Shown here: one piece after another, positions 41,629 through 51,421 of the stretch
Layout: each line of letters opens with the position of its first letter
How positions within the stretch are numbered: position 1 is the stretch's first letter
Origin: Micromonospora kangleipakensis
GTDB taxonomy: Bacteria > Actinomycetota > Actinomycetes > Mycobacteriales > Micromonosporaceae
Length of the DNA stretch: 64,000 bases
Assembly: GCF_004217615.1 (NCBI RefSeq)
Contig: NZ_SHLD01000001.1
Location: 5,828,001 to 5,892,000, forward strand
Direction of reading: 5' to 3'
Translations under genes and position numbers: made by a program
The notes under the pieces: generated by a model
Told to the model about the DNA's origin: nothing
The model's database searches: none
What the model saw: only the letters and a program-made list of their open reading frames with translations

Positions 41629-44286
41629 TCAGCGACGCAGGGTCAGGATCAGGTCGGCTACCAGCGCGGTCCAGCCGGTCTGGTGCCAGGCGCCGAGCCC
41701 GGCGCCGTTGTCGCCGTGGAAGTACTCGGGGAAGCAGATCAGGTCCCGCCAGTCGGGGTGGGTCTGGAAGAGCTGGGCGGCGCCGTAGATGGGCCGCCGG
41801 CCCCAGTCGTCCCGGGTGAAGAGGGAGATCAGCCGGGCGGACAGGTCGTCGGCGATCTCGTCCAGGGTGCGCTTCACCCCGGACCGGGTCGGGTACTCGA
41901 CCTGCAGGTCGTCGCCGAAGAAGGCGGCGTAGTCGCGCAACGCGCTGATCAGCAGGAAGTTCGTCGGCATCCAGATCGGGCCGCGCCAGTTGGAGTTGCC
42001 GCCGAACAGCCCGCTGGTGGACTCGGCCGGCTCGTAGCCGACGCAGAACTCCTGCCCGCCCAGCGTGACCGAGAACGGCTTGTCCAGGTGGGCGCGGGAG
42101 AGCGTACGCAGACCGTATTCGGAGAGGAACTCGTCGGTGTCCAGCATCCGGGCGAGCAGCCGGACCACCTGGTCCGGGCCGACCATGGAGAGCAGCCGCT
42201 GCTGGCGGCCGTCCGGGCCGAGCCGACGGGCGCCGATCACGTCGGCGTACTCGGGGCGGTTGGTGAGGAACCAGCGCAGCCGGGCGCCCAGCTCGGGCAG
42301 CCGGTGCAGGGTCCGCGCGGTGAGCCGGGTGGTCGCGGCGAGCGGCAGCAGCCCGACCACCGAGCGGACCTTCAGCGGCACCTGGCTGCCGTCGGCCAGC
42401 CGCAGCACGTCGTAGAAGAAGGCGTCCTCGTCGTCCCAGAGCCCCTGGTCGTACGCGGCCGCGGCGATGTAGGCGAAGTGCTCGAAGAACTTCGTCGCGG
42501 TGTCCACGTACGCCCGGTCGTGCTCGGCGAGCACGATCGCCATGTCGAGCAGGTTGAGCGCGTACATGGCCATCCAGCCGGTGCCGTCGGACTGTTCGAG
42601 CACCCCGGCCACCGGCAGCGCGGCCGAGCGGTCGAACGGGCCGACGTTGTCCAGCCCGAGGAAGCCGCCCTCGAAGACGTTGTTGCCGCCGGTGTCCTTG
42701 CGGTTGACCCACCAGGTGAAGTTGAGCAGCAGCTTGTGCATCACCCGGGCGAGGAACTCGTGGTCCCGGGAACCGTCGATCTCGAAGACCTTCAGCGCCG
42801 CCCAGGCGTGCACCGGCGGGTTCACGTCGCCGAACGCCCACTCGTACGCCGGGATCTGCCCGTTGGGGTGCAGGTACCACTCCCGGAGCAGGAGCAGCAG
42901 CTGCTCCTTGGCGAAGCCGGGGTCGACCCGGGCCATGGTGACGCAGTGGAAGGCCAGGTCCCAGGCCGCGTACCAGGGGTATTCCCAGGGGTCCGGCATG
43001 GAGATCACGTCGAAGCTGGTCATGTGCCACCAGTGGCTGTTGCGGCCGTGCCGGCGGCCCGGCGGGGGCGGCGGTGAACCCGGATCGCCCTCCAGCCAGC
43101 GCTTGACGTCGAAGTGGTAGAACTGCTTGCCCCACAGCAGCCCGGCGATGGCCTGCCGGGCCACCAGGGCCTCGTCGGCGCTGGCCCCTTCCGGGATGAC
43201 GCCGGTGAAGAACCGGTTCGCCTCGGCGCGCCGGGCCCAGAGCACGCTGTCGAAGTCGTCGCCGAGATCGGCCGGCGGCGGCGGGGTGCTCGCCGGCGGC
43301 GGGGCCGTCCGGGTCAGCCGCAGCCGGATCTGCCGCTGCCCGCCGGCCGGCACGTCGAGGACGTAGTGCAGCGACCCCTTCGTCCCCTCCCGGTCCGGGT
43401 TGACCGTGGCCGCGCCGGCCACGACGTGGTCGCTGATCCCGTCCTTCGGGTACGCCGACCGGCCCGGCAGCCCCCAGAGCCGCTCGGCGTTGGTGTCGTT
43501 GTCGCAGAGCAGCGGGGTCGGCGCGCCGTCGCCCTCCAGCACGATCTGGCCGAGCACCCAGTGCTCGCCGACCAGCCGGGCATCCTCGCCGACCAGCTTC
43601 GGCACCCGGTCGCCGCCGGGCAGCCCCCACGCCCAGGTGTTGCGGAACCAGAGGGTGGGCAGCACGTGCAGCCGCTCGGCCCGGTCACCCCGGTTGGCGA
43701 CCGTCACCAGGATGCACATGTCGGTCGGGGACGCCTTGGCGTAGTCGACGGTTACCGCCCAGTACCGGTCGTCGTCGAAGATCCCCGTGTCGACCAGCTC
43801 GTACTCGGTGTCGTCCCGGCCGCGCAGCGCGTTGACCGCGACCAGCTCGTCGTACGGGAAGGCGGCCTGCGGGTAGTGGTAGCGCCAGCGCATGAAGGAG
43901 TGGGTGGGGGTGGAGTCCTCGTACCACCAGTACTCCTTCACGTCCTCGCCGTGGTTGCCGCCGTCGCCGCCGAGGCCGAACATCCGCTCCTTGAGGATCG
44001 GGTCCTTCCCGTTCCAGAGGGCGAGCGCGAAGCAGAACGTCTGCCGGTCGTCGCAGACGCCCGCCATGCCGTCCTCGTTCCACCGGTAGGCTCGGGACCG
44101 CGCGTGATCGTGGGGGAAGTAGTCCCACGCCGTGCCGTGTTCGCTGTAGTCCTCCCGTACCGTCCCCCACGCCCGCTCGGACAGATAGGGACCCCATGCG
44201 CGCCAGTCCTGCTCCCCGGCATCGGCCTGGGCGAGCCGGTGCCGCTCGGGGTCGGGGGCAGCGGAGGTCGGACGGTCAGTGATCAC
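41629..44286 (-). CDS. Large MGH1/GH63-like glucosidase
   Basis: About 885 residues. The N-terminal half is a beta-sandwich domain beginning [20 protein letters not shown]. The C-terminal half is an (alpha/alpha)6 barrel of the GH63/mannosylglycerate-hydrolase-like type, with [22 protein letters not shown] near residue 435, [15 protein letters not shown] near residue 770 and [21 protein letters not shown] near the end. These belong to enzymes acting on alpha-glucosides such as glucosylglycerate or processed glycans. The start is uncertain: GTG 44286 is used, while ATG 44316 or 44331 would add 10-15 residues. It is divergent from the debranching-enzyme-like gene. Confidence 0.8.
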   Translation of the reverse strand: MITDRPTSAAPDPERHRLAQADAGEQDWRAWGPYLSERAWGTVREDYSEHGTAWDYFPHDHARSRAYRWNEDGMAGVCDDRQTFCFALALWNGKDPILKERMFGLGGDGGNHGEDVKEYWWYEDSTPTHSFMRWRYHYPQAAFPYDELVAVNALRGRDDTEYELVDTGIFDDDRYWAVTVDYAKASPTDMCILVTVANRGDRAERLHVLPTLWFRNTWAWGLPGGDRVPKLVGEDARLVGEHWVLGQIVLEGDGAPTPLLCDNDTNAERLWGLPGRSAYPKDGISDHVVAGAATVNPDREGTKGSLHYVLDVPAGGQRQIRLRLTRTAPPPASTPPPPADLGDDFDSVLWARRAEANRFFTGVIPEGASADEALVARQAIAGLLWGKQFYHFDVKRWLEGDPGSPPPPPGRRHGRNSHWWHMTSFDVISMPDPWEYPWYAAWDLAFHCVTMARVDPGFAKEQLLLLLREWYLHPNGQIPAYEWAFGDVNPPVHAWAALKVFEIDGSRDHEFLARVMHKLLLNFTWWVNRKDTGGNNVFEGGFLGLDNVGPFDRSAALPVAGVLEQSDGTGWMAMYALNLLDMAIVLAEHDRAYVDTATKFFEHFAYIAAAAYDQGLWDDEDAFFYDVLRLADGSQVPLKVRSVVGLLPLAATTRLTARTLHRLPELGARLRWFLTNRPEYADVIGARRLGPDGRQQRLLSMVGPDQVVRLLARMLDTDEFLSEYGLRTLSRAHLDKPFSVTLGGQEFCVGYEPAESTSGLFGGNSNWRGPIWMPTNFLLISALRDYAAFFGDDLQVEYPTRSGVKRTLDEIADDLSARLISLFTRDDWGRRPIYGAAQLFQTHPDWRDLICFPEYFHGDNGAGLGAWHQTGWTALVADLILTLRR

Positions 44287-44373
44287 CTGCACATCTTCGA
44301 CGCCGCCGGGGTACATCACCACAGCGGCCATTGTCGTCGTGGCGTGTAGCACCTCGCCGCCGGTGGAGGAAAG

Positions 44374-46314
44374 TTGATCGACATTCGTTTCGGGCCGCAG
44401 GTCTGCGGGGAGCTGAACACCGGGGCGACCCGGGAATGGCTGGTCCCGGACGGCCGGGGCGGCTACGCCATGGGCACGGTGAGCGGGCTGCGCACCCGCC
44501 GATACCACGGGCTGCTGGTGGTCGCCGGGGAAACGCCGGCAACCCGCCGGATGGGCCTGGTCGGCCTGGACCCGGCGGTCACCCTGCCGTCCGGGGCCCG
44601 GGTGCGCCTCGGCGCGCACGAGTGGTCCTCCGGTGCCGTCGACCCGCGCGGCTTCGAACTGCTGGAGCAGTTCGCCCTGGTCGACGGGGTGCCGCGCTGG
44701 CGCTGGCGGATCGGCGACGTGGTGATCGAGCGGGAGATCGCCATGGCGCACGGCCGGTCCTGCGTGGCGGTGGTGCACCGGCTGGTGTCGGGCGGCCCGG
44801 TCCGGCTGGACCTGGCGGCGGCATGCACCTGGCGGGACGCGCACGGCGAGCGGCGGGCCGACGGGCCGACGCCCCGGATGGAGCCGGCCGCCGGCGGGGC
44901 GGTGGTCGAGGGGGCGTACCGGCTGGCCGGACCGGACTGGACGCCCGAGGGGCAGTGGTGGCTGGGCGTGCGGCACCGCGAGGAGGCGGCCCGCGGGCTC
45001 AACCCGGACGAGGACCTCTGGTACGCGGGCCGCTTCGCCGGGGCGCTGGAGCGCCCGGGCGACACGGTGTCGGTGCTGGCCTGGGCCGACGACCTGGCCG
45101 ACGAGCCGCCCGCGGCGACCGCGCTGGTCGAGGCGGCCCGGCGGCGCAACCGGGACGTGGTGGCCGCGGCGAAGCCGGCCGACCCAGTGGAGGCGACCCT
45201 CGCCCTGGCCGCCGACGCGTTCGTGGTGCGGACCGCCGCCGGCCCGGACGTGGTCGCCGGCTACCCGTGGTTCGGCGCCTGGTCGCGGGACACCATGACC
45301 TCCTACGAGGGGCTCCTGCTCCGCACCAACCGTGCCGACGAGGGCCGGGAGCTGCTGCGGGCGTACGCGGCGACGCTGTCGGAGGGGATGCTGTCGAACA
45401 CCGCCGACACCGGCCGGGTGGAGTACAACACCGTCGACGCGACGCTGTGGTTCCTGCACGCGGTGAGCCGGCACGTCACCGTCACCGGCGACACCGACCT
45501 CGGCGACGAACTGCTGCCCGCGCTGCACGCCGTCATCGAGGCGCACCTGGCCGGCACCCGGTACGGCATCGCGGTCGACCCGGCCGACGGGCTGCTCACC
45601 CAGGGCGGCCCGCCGGACACCGCGCTCACCTGGATGGACGCCCGGGTCTACGGGGTGCCGGTGACGCCGCGTACCGGCAAGCCGGTGGAGGTCAATGCGC
45701 TCTGGGTGAACGGGCTGGCCGGCCTGGCCGAGCTGACCGAGCTGACCGGCCGGGACGCCACCGCGCTGTGGGGGCTGCACACGAAGGCGAGCACGGCGTT
45801 CCGGAAGCGGTTCCCGGCGCCGGTGGGCTGGCTGCACGACGTGGTGGACGCGCCAGCCCCGGCGTACCCGCTGGGCGGGGCCCCGCACCACGACGACGAC
45901 CTGCTCCGCCCCAACCAGCTGCTCGCCTGGTCGCTGCCGTACGCCCCGCTCGAACCGGACGAGGCGACGCTACGCCGGATCACCGCCGGGCTGTTCACCC
46001 CGCTCGGGCCGCGCAGCCTCTCCCCCGACTCGCCGGGCTTCGTCGGCCGGCACCGGGGCGGTCCGGCGGAGCGGGACGGGGCCTACCACCAGGGCACCGT
46101 CTGGCCGTGGCTGATCGGGCCGCTCGTCGACGCGTACCGGCGGGCCGGACTGCCCACCGATGACCTCCTGGTGGGACTCGAGGGCCACCTGGCGGAGTAC
46201 GGCCTGGGATCGGTGAGTGAGACGGCCGAGGCGCTCGCCCCGCACGCCGCGACCGGCTGCCCGTTCCAGGCGTGGTCGGTCGCCGAGCTGCTGCGCGTCC
46301 GGCGGGCCGGATAG
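44374..46314 (+). CDS. Amylo-alpha-1,6-glucosidase / glycogen-debranching-like protein
   Basis: A 646-residue protein of the bacterial GDE family. The N-terminal domain has GRGGYAMGTVSGLRTRRYHG near residue 29. The (alpha/alpha)6 C-terminal domain has YPWFGAWSRDTMTSYEGLLL near residue 297, EYNTVDATLWFLHA near residue 350, LTWMDARVYGVPVTPRTGKPVEVNALW near residues 416-442 and YHQGTVWPWLIGPL near residue 570. These residues shape the active site of amylo-alpha-1,6-glucosidases. GGAGGAAAG directly precedes the TTG start at 44374. With the following glycosyltransferase it suggests storage-glucan turnover. Confidence 0.85.
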   Translation: MIDIRFGPQVCGELNTGATREWLVPDGRGGYAMGTVSGLRTRRYHGLLVVAGETPATRRMGLVGLDPAVTLPSGARVRLGAHEWSSGAVDPRGFELLEQFALVDGVPRWRWRIGDVVIEREIAMAHGRSCVAVVHRLVSGGPVRLDLAAACTWRDAHGERRADGPTPRMEPAAGGAVVEGAYRLAGPDWTPEGQWWLGVRHREEAARGLNPDEDLWYAGRFAGALERPGDTVSVLAWADDLADEPPAATALVEAARRRNRDVVAAAKPADPVEATLALAADAFVVRTAAGPDVVAGYPWFGAWSRDTMTSYEGLLLRTNRADEGRELLRAYAATLSEGMLSNTADTGRVEYNTVDATLWFLHAVSRHVTVTGDTDLGDELLPALHAVIEAHLAGTRYGIAVDPADGLLTQGGPPDTALTWMDARVYGVPVTPRTGKPVEVNALWVNGLAGLAELTELTGRDATALWGLHTKASTAFRKRFPAPVGWLHDVVDAPAPAYPLGGAPHHDDDLLRPNQLLAWSLPYAPLEPDEATLRRITAGLFTPLGPRSLSPDSPGFVGRHRGGPAERDGAYHQGTVWPWLIGPLVDAYRRAGLPTDDLLVGLEGHLAEYGLGSVSETAEALAPHAATGCPFQAWSVAELLRVRRAG

Positions 46315-46456
46315 GCACGCGTTACACACCGGCAACCACCACGTCTCCGCTGGTTATCGACCGCTCGGCAGGATTGGCCCCGACCCACGCGAGACGGCGG
46401 ACACCCGCTGTGGTGCCGACCGCCGCGCGGTCCGGGGACAACTCAAAGGGGGGCCC

Positions 46457-47782
46457 ATGTCACCTGACGCCGACGTGATCGACATCCACCCCGCCCGGCA
46501 CCAGCGGGTGCTGATCCTCTCCTGGGAGTACCCACCCGTGCTCGTCGGTGGACTCGGCCGTCACGTGCACGCCCTCTCCGTCGCCCTGGCCGCCGCCGGC
46601 CACGAGGTCACCGTCGTCACCCGGCACGCCGAGGGCGCCCCGCTGGAGGAGTACGCCGACGGCGTCCGAGTCCTCCGCGCCGCCGCGGACCCGGTCACCT
46701 TCCCGCTCGCCACCGGCTCGCTGCTGGCCTGGACGATGGCGTTCAACCACACGCTCACCCGGGCGGCGCTGCGCGCCGCCGAGTCCGGCGCGTACGACGT
46801 GATCCACGCCCACGACTGGCTGGTCGCGCACACCGCGGTCACCCTCGCCGAACACCTCGACCTGCCGCTGGTCACCACCATCCACGCCACCGAGGCCGGT
46901 CGGCACCAGGGCTGGCTGCCGGAGGAGATGAACCGCACCATCCACGGCGTCGAGCACTGGCTCAGCAACGCGTCGGCCCGGGTGATCGCCTGCTCCGGCT
47001 ACATGCGGGACCAGGTGGCCCGGCTCTTCGACGTGCCGACCGGGCGGATCGACGTGGTCCCCAACGGGGTCGACCACCGGGCCTGGCGCGCCCGCCCGCG
47101 GACCGTCGCCTCCGCCCGGGCCCGCTACGCCGGGGACGGCCCGCTGGTCGGGTACGCCGGCCGGCTGGTCTACGAGAAGGGCGTGCAGCACCTGGTGCAC
47201 GCGGTGCCGTATCTGCGGGACCGGCACCCGGGGCTGCGGGTGGTCATCGCCGGCGACGGGCCGTACCGGGACGAGCTGCTCGCCGAGGCGCGGCGGCTGC
47301 ACCTCGGCGACACGGTGCGCTTCGCCGGCTTCATGGACGCCACCCAGCTGCCGGCGGTGCTCGCCGCCACCGACGCGACCGTGATCCCCAGCCTCTACGA
47401 GCCGTTCGGCATGATCGCGCTGGAGGCGGCCGCCGCCGGGGCGCCCCTCGCGGTGGCGAGCACCGGCGGGCTGGCCGAGATCGTCGAGCCCGGCGTCACC
47501 GGGGTGACCTTCCCGCACAGCGACCCCGGCGCGCTCGCCGGCGCGGTCGGCCAGCTCCTCGGCGACGAGGTCTTCGCCCGCCGGATCGCCCGCCGCGCCC
47601 GCACCATGGTCGCCGAGCGGTACGGCTGGTCGACCATCGCCGCGCACACCGCGACCAGCTACGCGGTCGCCCGCCGCGAGCACGGGGCGTTCCAGGCCCG
47701 GCGGGCCGCCGCCCTGCTGGCCGGTGGCCGACCCGTCGTCGCCATCCCGGACGGAAATCTGCTGACCGGGGCCGCCAGCTGA
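46457..47782 (+). CDS. Glycosyltransferase family 4 (glycogen-synthase-like)
   Basis: A 441-residue GT-B enzyme. The N-terminal glycine loop is LSWEYPPVLVGGLGRHVHAL near residue 23. A middle DVIHAHDWLVAHTAV near residue 114, the linker RIDVVPNGVDHRAW near residue 198 and the nucleotide-sugar site SLYEPFGMIALEAAAAGAPL near residue 313 follow the GT4 EX7E pattern. Related actinobacterial enzymes make maltose-1-phosphate or glucan. AAAGGGGGG lies before the ATG. It follows the debranching-like gene on the same strand, supporting a role in storage glucan or a glucosyl conjugate. Confidence 0.85.
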   Translation: MSPDADVIDIHPARHQRVLILSWEYPPVLVGGLGRHVHALSVALAAAGHEVTVVTRHAEGAPLEEYADGVRVLRAAADPVTFPLATGSLLAWTMAFNHTLTRAALRAAESGAYDVIHAHDWLVAHTAVTLAEHLDLPLVTTIHATEAGRHQGWLPEEMNRTIHGVEHWLSNASARVIACSGYMRDQVARLFDVPTGRIDVVPNGVDHRAWRARPRTVASARARYAGDGPLVGYAGRLVYEKGVQHLVHAVPYLRDRHPGLRVVIAGDGPYRDELLAEARRLHLGDTVRFAGFMDATQLPAVLAATDATVIPSLYEPFGMIALEAAAAGAPLAVASTGGLAEIVEPGVTGVTFPHSDPGALAGAVGQLLGDEVFARRIARRARTMVAERYGWSTIAAHTATSYAVARREHGAFQARRAAALLAGGRPVVAIPDGNLLTGAAS

Positions 47783-47846
47783 CCCGGCGCCGCCCTGACG
47801 CTCGGATGGACCACCGTGGACGGTGACCGGGGCGCGGCCGGCGCCG

Positions 47847-47905
47847 ACCTGACCCGCGTCCGGCAGAGCTTCCGGTCGGGCCGCCCGACCCACTCGGCGG
47901 GCTGA
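47847..47905 (+). pseudogene. Short duplicate of a kinase C-terminus
   Basis: Just before the kinase gene, a frame ends LTRVRQSFRSGRPTHSAG and a stop. The kinase at 49.5 kb ends LMIRQSFRPGP. Sixteen bases, CCGGCAGAGCTTCCGG, are identical. This may be the relic of a tandem duplicate of the kinase or a related lipoprotein. Confidence 0.3.
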
Positions 47906-47984
47906 CCGCCACCGGCGCCCGCCCCGGATGAGAAATCATCGGCCGCTGGCTATCGTGTACGGGAGTGGCCGAGGGGGCGCCGAC

Positions 47985-49547
47985 GTGCTGCAGTTGCTGG
48001 TCGCCGGGCGCTACCGGCTGCTCGACCAGGTGGGGTCCGGCGGGATGGGCCGGGTCTGGCTGGCGCGCGACGAGATGCTGCACCGGGACGTCGCGGTGAA
48101 GGAGGTCGTCCCACCCGCCTGGCTGACCGAGCCGGAACGGGACGAGCTGCGGCTGCGGACGCTGCGCGAGGCGCGGACCGCCGCCCGGCTGAACCACCCC
48201 AACGTGGTCCGCATCTACGACGTGGTGCACGACCGGGGCAGCCCCTGGATCGTCATGGAGTACGTGCCGTCCCGCTCGATACAGGAGCTGCTGAACACCG
48301 ACGGCCCGTTCCCGCCCCGGCGGGCCGCCGAGATCGGGCTGGCGGTGCTGGCCGCGCTGCGCGCCGCGCACGCCGCCGGGGTGCTGCACCGTGACGTCAA
48401 GCCACACAACGTGCTGGTCGCCCACGACGGCCGCGTGGTGCTGACCGACTTCGGGCTGGCCACCTTCGTCGGCGGGGACGGGGCGATGACCGGGCCGGGG
48501 CTGGTGCTCGGCTCACCGCAGTTCGTCGCGCCAGAGCGGGCCCGGGACGGGATCTCCGACCCGCGTACCGACCTGTGGTCGCTCGGCGCGACGCTCTACG
48601 CGGCGGTGGAGGGGCAGTCCCCGTACGCCCGGGGCAGCGCGATGGCGACGCTGAGCGCGCTGGCCACCGATCCGCCCGACCCGATCCGCCGGGCCGGCCC
48701 GCTGCGGCCGGCGCTGGAGGGGCTGTTGCAGCGCGAGCCGTGGCGCCGGCTGACCGCCGCCGAGGTGGAGCCGCTGCTACGCGCGGCGGCGACCACCCCG
48801 GGCGAGCCACCCGGGGCGACGGAGGGCGCGGACGCGGCACGGCGGACGGCGGACCGTCCGGGGCCGCCCCGGCCGGCGGTCCGGCGCCGGCGGCAGCGGT
48901 GGGCCGCGCTCGGGGCGGCCGTCGCCCTGCTCGCCGCGGCGGGCACGGTGCTGGCGCTGGGCGGCCCGGACGACCGGCCGCCGGCCCCCGGGGTGGGCGG
49001 CGGCAGCCCGGCGGCCCGGCCGGCGGCCTTCGCCTGCGCCGCTCCCCCGCCGGCCGGGGCCACCCCGGTCCGCTCCGCGCCGGCCCCGACCGGCGAGCGC
49101 TTCGGCCTGATCCCCGACTGGACCTGGTACGTCGACCCGTCCGGGTTCCGGATCGCCGCGCCGGTGAACTGGCTGCGCTGGACCGACGGCGGGGTGACCT
49201 GCTTGCGGGAACCCGGGGGGTCGCGGCTGCTGAGCGTGGGCGCGACGGCGGCGCCGGCCGACCCGGTGGCGTACTGGCGGGCGGAGGAGCGGCGGCTGAC
49301 CGGCGACGGGTTGCTCGCCGACTACCGGCGGGTCGAGATCGGGCCGATCGACATGTTCCGGGCCGGCGCGCTCTGGGAGTGCGGCTGGGTCACCGGGGCC
49401 GGCGACAAGGTGCACAGCGCCCGGCTGGTGCTGGCCGTCGCGCCGGGCCGCGCGTACACCGTCTCATGGCTGACGAAGGAGTTCGACTGGCAGGTCAACG
49501 CAACATACTTCCTGATGATCCGGCAGAGCTTCCGGCCCGGTCCCTGA
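47985..49547 (+). CDS. Membrane-anchored Ser/Thr protein kinase
   Basis: A 520-residue Hanks-type kinase. The P-loop is VGSGGMGRVW, the ATP lysine lies in RDVAVKEV, the catalytic loop is LHRDVKPHNVLV, DFGLA starts the activation segment, and APERARDG follows it. One membrane helix (about residues 309-330) is followed by an outside Pro/Ala linker and a ~130-residue domain with WYVDPSGFRIAAPVNWLRW. It resembles actinobacterial kinases with a lipoprotein-like sensor tail. The GTG at 47985 with GAGGGGG upstream is preferred over longer frames. It may regulate the nearby glucan genes. Confidence 0.88.
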   Translation: MLQLLVAGRYRLLDQVGSGGMGRVWLARDEMLHRDVAVKEVVPPAWLTEPERDELRLRTLREARTAARLNHPNVVRIYDVVHDRGSPWIVMEYVPSRSIQELLNTDGPFPPRRAAEIGLAVLAALRAAHAAGVLHRDVKPHNVLVAHDGRVVLTDFGLATFVGGDGAMTGPGLVLGSPQFVAPERARDGISDPRTDLWSLGATLYAAVEGQSPYARGSAMATLSALATDPPDPIRRAGPLRPALEGLLQREPWRRLTAAEVEPLLRAAATTPGEPPGATEGADAARRTADRPGPPRPAVRRRRQRWAALGAAVALLAAAGTVLALGGPDDRPPAPGVGGGSPAARPAAFACAAPPPAGATPVRSAPAPTGERFGLIPDWTWYVDPSGFRIAAPVNWLRWTDGGVTCLREPGGSRLLSVGATAAPADPVAYWRAEERRLTGDGLLADYRRVEIGPIDMFRAGALWECGWVTGAGDKVHSARLVLAVAPGRAYTVSWLTKEFDWQVNATYFLMIRQSFRPGP

Positions 49548-49649
49548 TCCCCCTCCCCAGTGGACCGTCCGGGTGATGCCCCTCGGCGACCCGGCTGATT
49601 ACAGTGGCGTAGTTTTGTCGATCAAGATCTCTGGGGAGGGCGAGTCGAC

Positions 49650-50459
49650 ATGATGGGACCGTCCCACGCGCTGTCCGGCGCGGCGGTTTGGCTGACCGGG
49701 TCCTGGGCCCTGGACCAGTTCGCCGACTACCACCAGACGCCGCTGGCGCTCGCGGTCGGGACCGCGGTCTGCGCGGGCGGGGCGCTCTTCCCCGACCTCG
49801 ACCTCTCCGGCAAGGTGACCCGGAATCAGGGCGGGGCGACCGTGGCCCGGACCTTCGGCGTGTTCAGCCTCTTCATCGCCGAGGTGATGGAGAAGATCTC
49901 GCTCGGCGTCTACTACGCCACCAAGCTCAGCAAGGACCCGCGCCGCAACAACGGTCACCGCACGCTGACCCACACCCTCCCGTTCACCGGGCTGGTCGGC
50001 TGGGGCACCACGGCGCTCTGCGCCCACTACGGCAAGTGGGCGGTGGTCAGCATCCTGTTCTTCATGATCGGGCTGGCGCTGCGCGGCCTCTTCGACGAGT
50101 GGGCCGAGCGGGCCGGCTGGGTGATCGTGACGCTGGCCTCGGCGGCCGCCGCCTGGTTCACCTTCGCCAACCTGCCGGGCGACCGGGGCTACCCGCTGAT
50201 CGGGTTGGCCGTCGGGGTGGGCTGTTTCGTGCACATCCTCGGCGACATGATCACCCGGGCCGGGGTGCCGATCCTCTGGCCGATCCCGATCAGACGCCGG
50301 ATGTGGATGATGGTCGGCCTGCCCAACAGCATCGCGCTGCGCACCGGCAGCAAGGCCGAGGTGATCGTGCTGCGCGCCGCGCTGACCGTCCTGGCGGTGC
50401 TCGCCGCGGTGGGGCTGGTCGCGCCGTCGGTTCTGCACCGGTTCAACATCGAGGTGTGA
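49650..50459 (+). CDS. YdjM-like membrane metal-dependent hydrolase family protein
   Basis: A 269-residue membrane protein of the LexA-regulated YdjM (DUF457) family. MGPSHALSGAAVWL at the start, GGALFPDLDLSGKV near residue 45, NNGHRTLTHTLPFTGLVG near residue 108 and HILGDMITRAGVPILWPI near residue 192 give the conserved His/Asp set. The family is predicted to bind metal within the membrane; substrate unknown. GGGGAGGGC precedes the ATG. Its stop overlaps the next GTG by two codon positions (GTGTGAC). Confidence 0.85.
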   Translation: MMGPSHALSGAAVWLTGSWALDQFADYHQTPLALAVGTAVCAGGALFPDLDLSGKVTRNQGGATVARTFGVFSLFIAEVMEKISLGVYYATKLSKDPRRNNGHRTLTHTLPFTGLVGWGTTALCAHYGKWAVVSILFFMIGLALRGLFDEWAERAGWVIVTLASAAAAWFTFANLPGDRGYPLIGLAVGVGCFVHILGDMITRAGVPILWPIPIRRRMWMMVGLPNSIALRTGSKAEVIVLRAALTVLAVLAAVGLVAPSVLHRFNIEV

Positions 50460-51379
50460 CGGAGATCGAGGACACCCCGGCCGACCCGGGTCGGCCGCCG
50501 GCCGAGGACGCCACCGTGCCGGCGTTCTGGCGCCGGCTCGGCCTGCCCGGGCTCGCCGACGTGCACGTGCACTTCCTGCCGCCCCGACTGCTGCGCAAGG
50601 TCTGGGCGTACTTCGACGCGGCCGGGCCGCTGGTCTGCACCGAGTGGCCGATCCGGTACCGGTGGGGCGACGCGGAGCGGGTGGCGCACCTGCGCCGGCT
50701 CGGCGTACGGGCGTTCACCGCGCTGGCGTACCCGCACCGGCCCGGCATGGCGGAGGCGCTGAACCGGTGGACGCTGGAGTTCGCCCGCGCCACCCCCGGC
50801 TGCCTGCCCTCGGCGACCTTCTACCCGGAGCCGGCGGCCGTCCGCTACGTCGCCGAGGCGCTCGACGCCGGCGCCCGGGTGTTCAAGGTGCACGTCCAGG
50901 TCGGTGGGTTCCTCCCCACCGACCCGGCGCTGGACGCGGTGTGGGGGCTGCTCGCCGACGCGGGCGTACCGGTGGTGGTGCATGCCGGGCACGCGCCCGT
51001 CGGCACCGCGCACACCGGCCCGGAGCCGTTCGCCGCGCTGCTCGCCCGGCATCCGGGGCTGACCGCGGTCGTGGCCCACCTGGGCGCGCCCGACTACGCC
51101 GCGTTCCTCGACCTGGCGGAGAAGCACGAGCGGGTGCGGCTGGACACCACGATGGCGTTCACCTCGTTCTTCGACCGGTTCATGCCGTTCCCGGGCGGGG
51201 AACTGCCCCGGCTGCGCGAGCTGGGGCTGGCCGGCAAGGTGCTGCTCGGCAGCGACTTCCCGAACATCCCCTACCCGTACGCCGAGCAGCTCACCGGCCT
51301 GGCCGAGCTGGGACTCGGCGACGACTGGCTGCGGGCGGTCTGCTGGGGCAGCGCGGCGGCCCTGTTCGACCTGACCTGA
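50456..51379 (+). CDS. Amidohydrolase-family protein
   Basis: A 307-residue TIM-barrel hydrolase of the amidohydrolase-2 type. The metal-binding DVHVHFLPPRLL lies near residue 38, GARVFKVHVQVGGFL near residue 140 (a strand carrying a Lys/His), VVVHAGHAPVG near residue 175, VVAHLGAPDY near residue 204 and LLGSDFPNIPYPY near residue 263 (the terminal Asp). Substrates of the family range from carboxymuconate derivatives to small cyclic amides. The GTG overlaps the preceding stop, so it is cotranscribed with the YdjM-like gene. Reaction not assigned. Confidence 0.85.
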   Translation: MTEIEDTPADPGRPPAEDATVPAFWRRLGLPGLADVHVHFLPPRLLRKVWAYFDAAGPLVCTEWPIRYRWGDAERVAHLRRLGVRAFTALAYPHRPGMAEALNRWTLEFARATPGCLPSATFYPEPAAVRYVAEALDAGARVFKVHVQVGGFLPTDPALDAVWGLLADAGVPVVVHAGHAPVGTAHTGPEPFAALLARHPGLTAVVAHLGAPDYAAFLDLAEKHERVRLDTTMAFTSFFDRFMPFPGGELPRLRELGLAGKVLLGSDFPNIPYPYAEQLTGLAELGLGDDWLRAVCWGSAAALFDLT

Positions 51380-51421
51380 GTCGGGGTGGCGGGCCCGCCG
51401 GAGGGCGCCGCGCGCCTGAGG

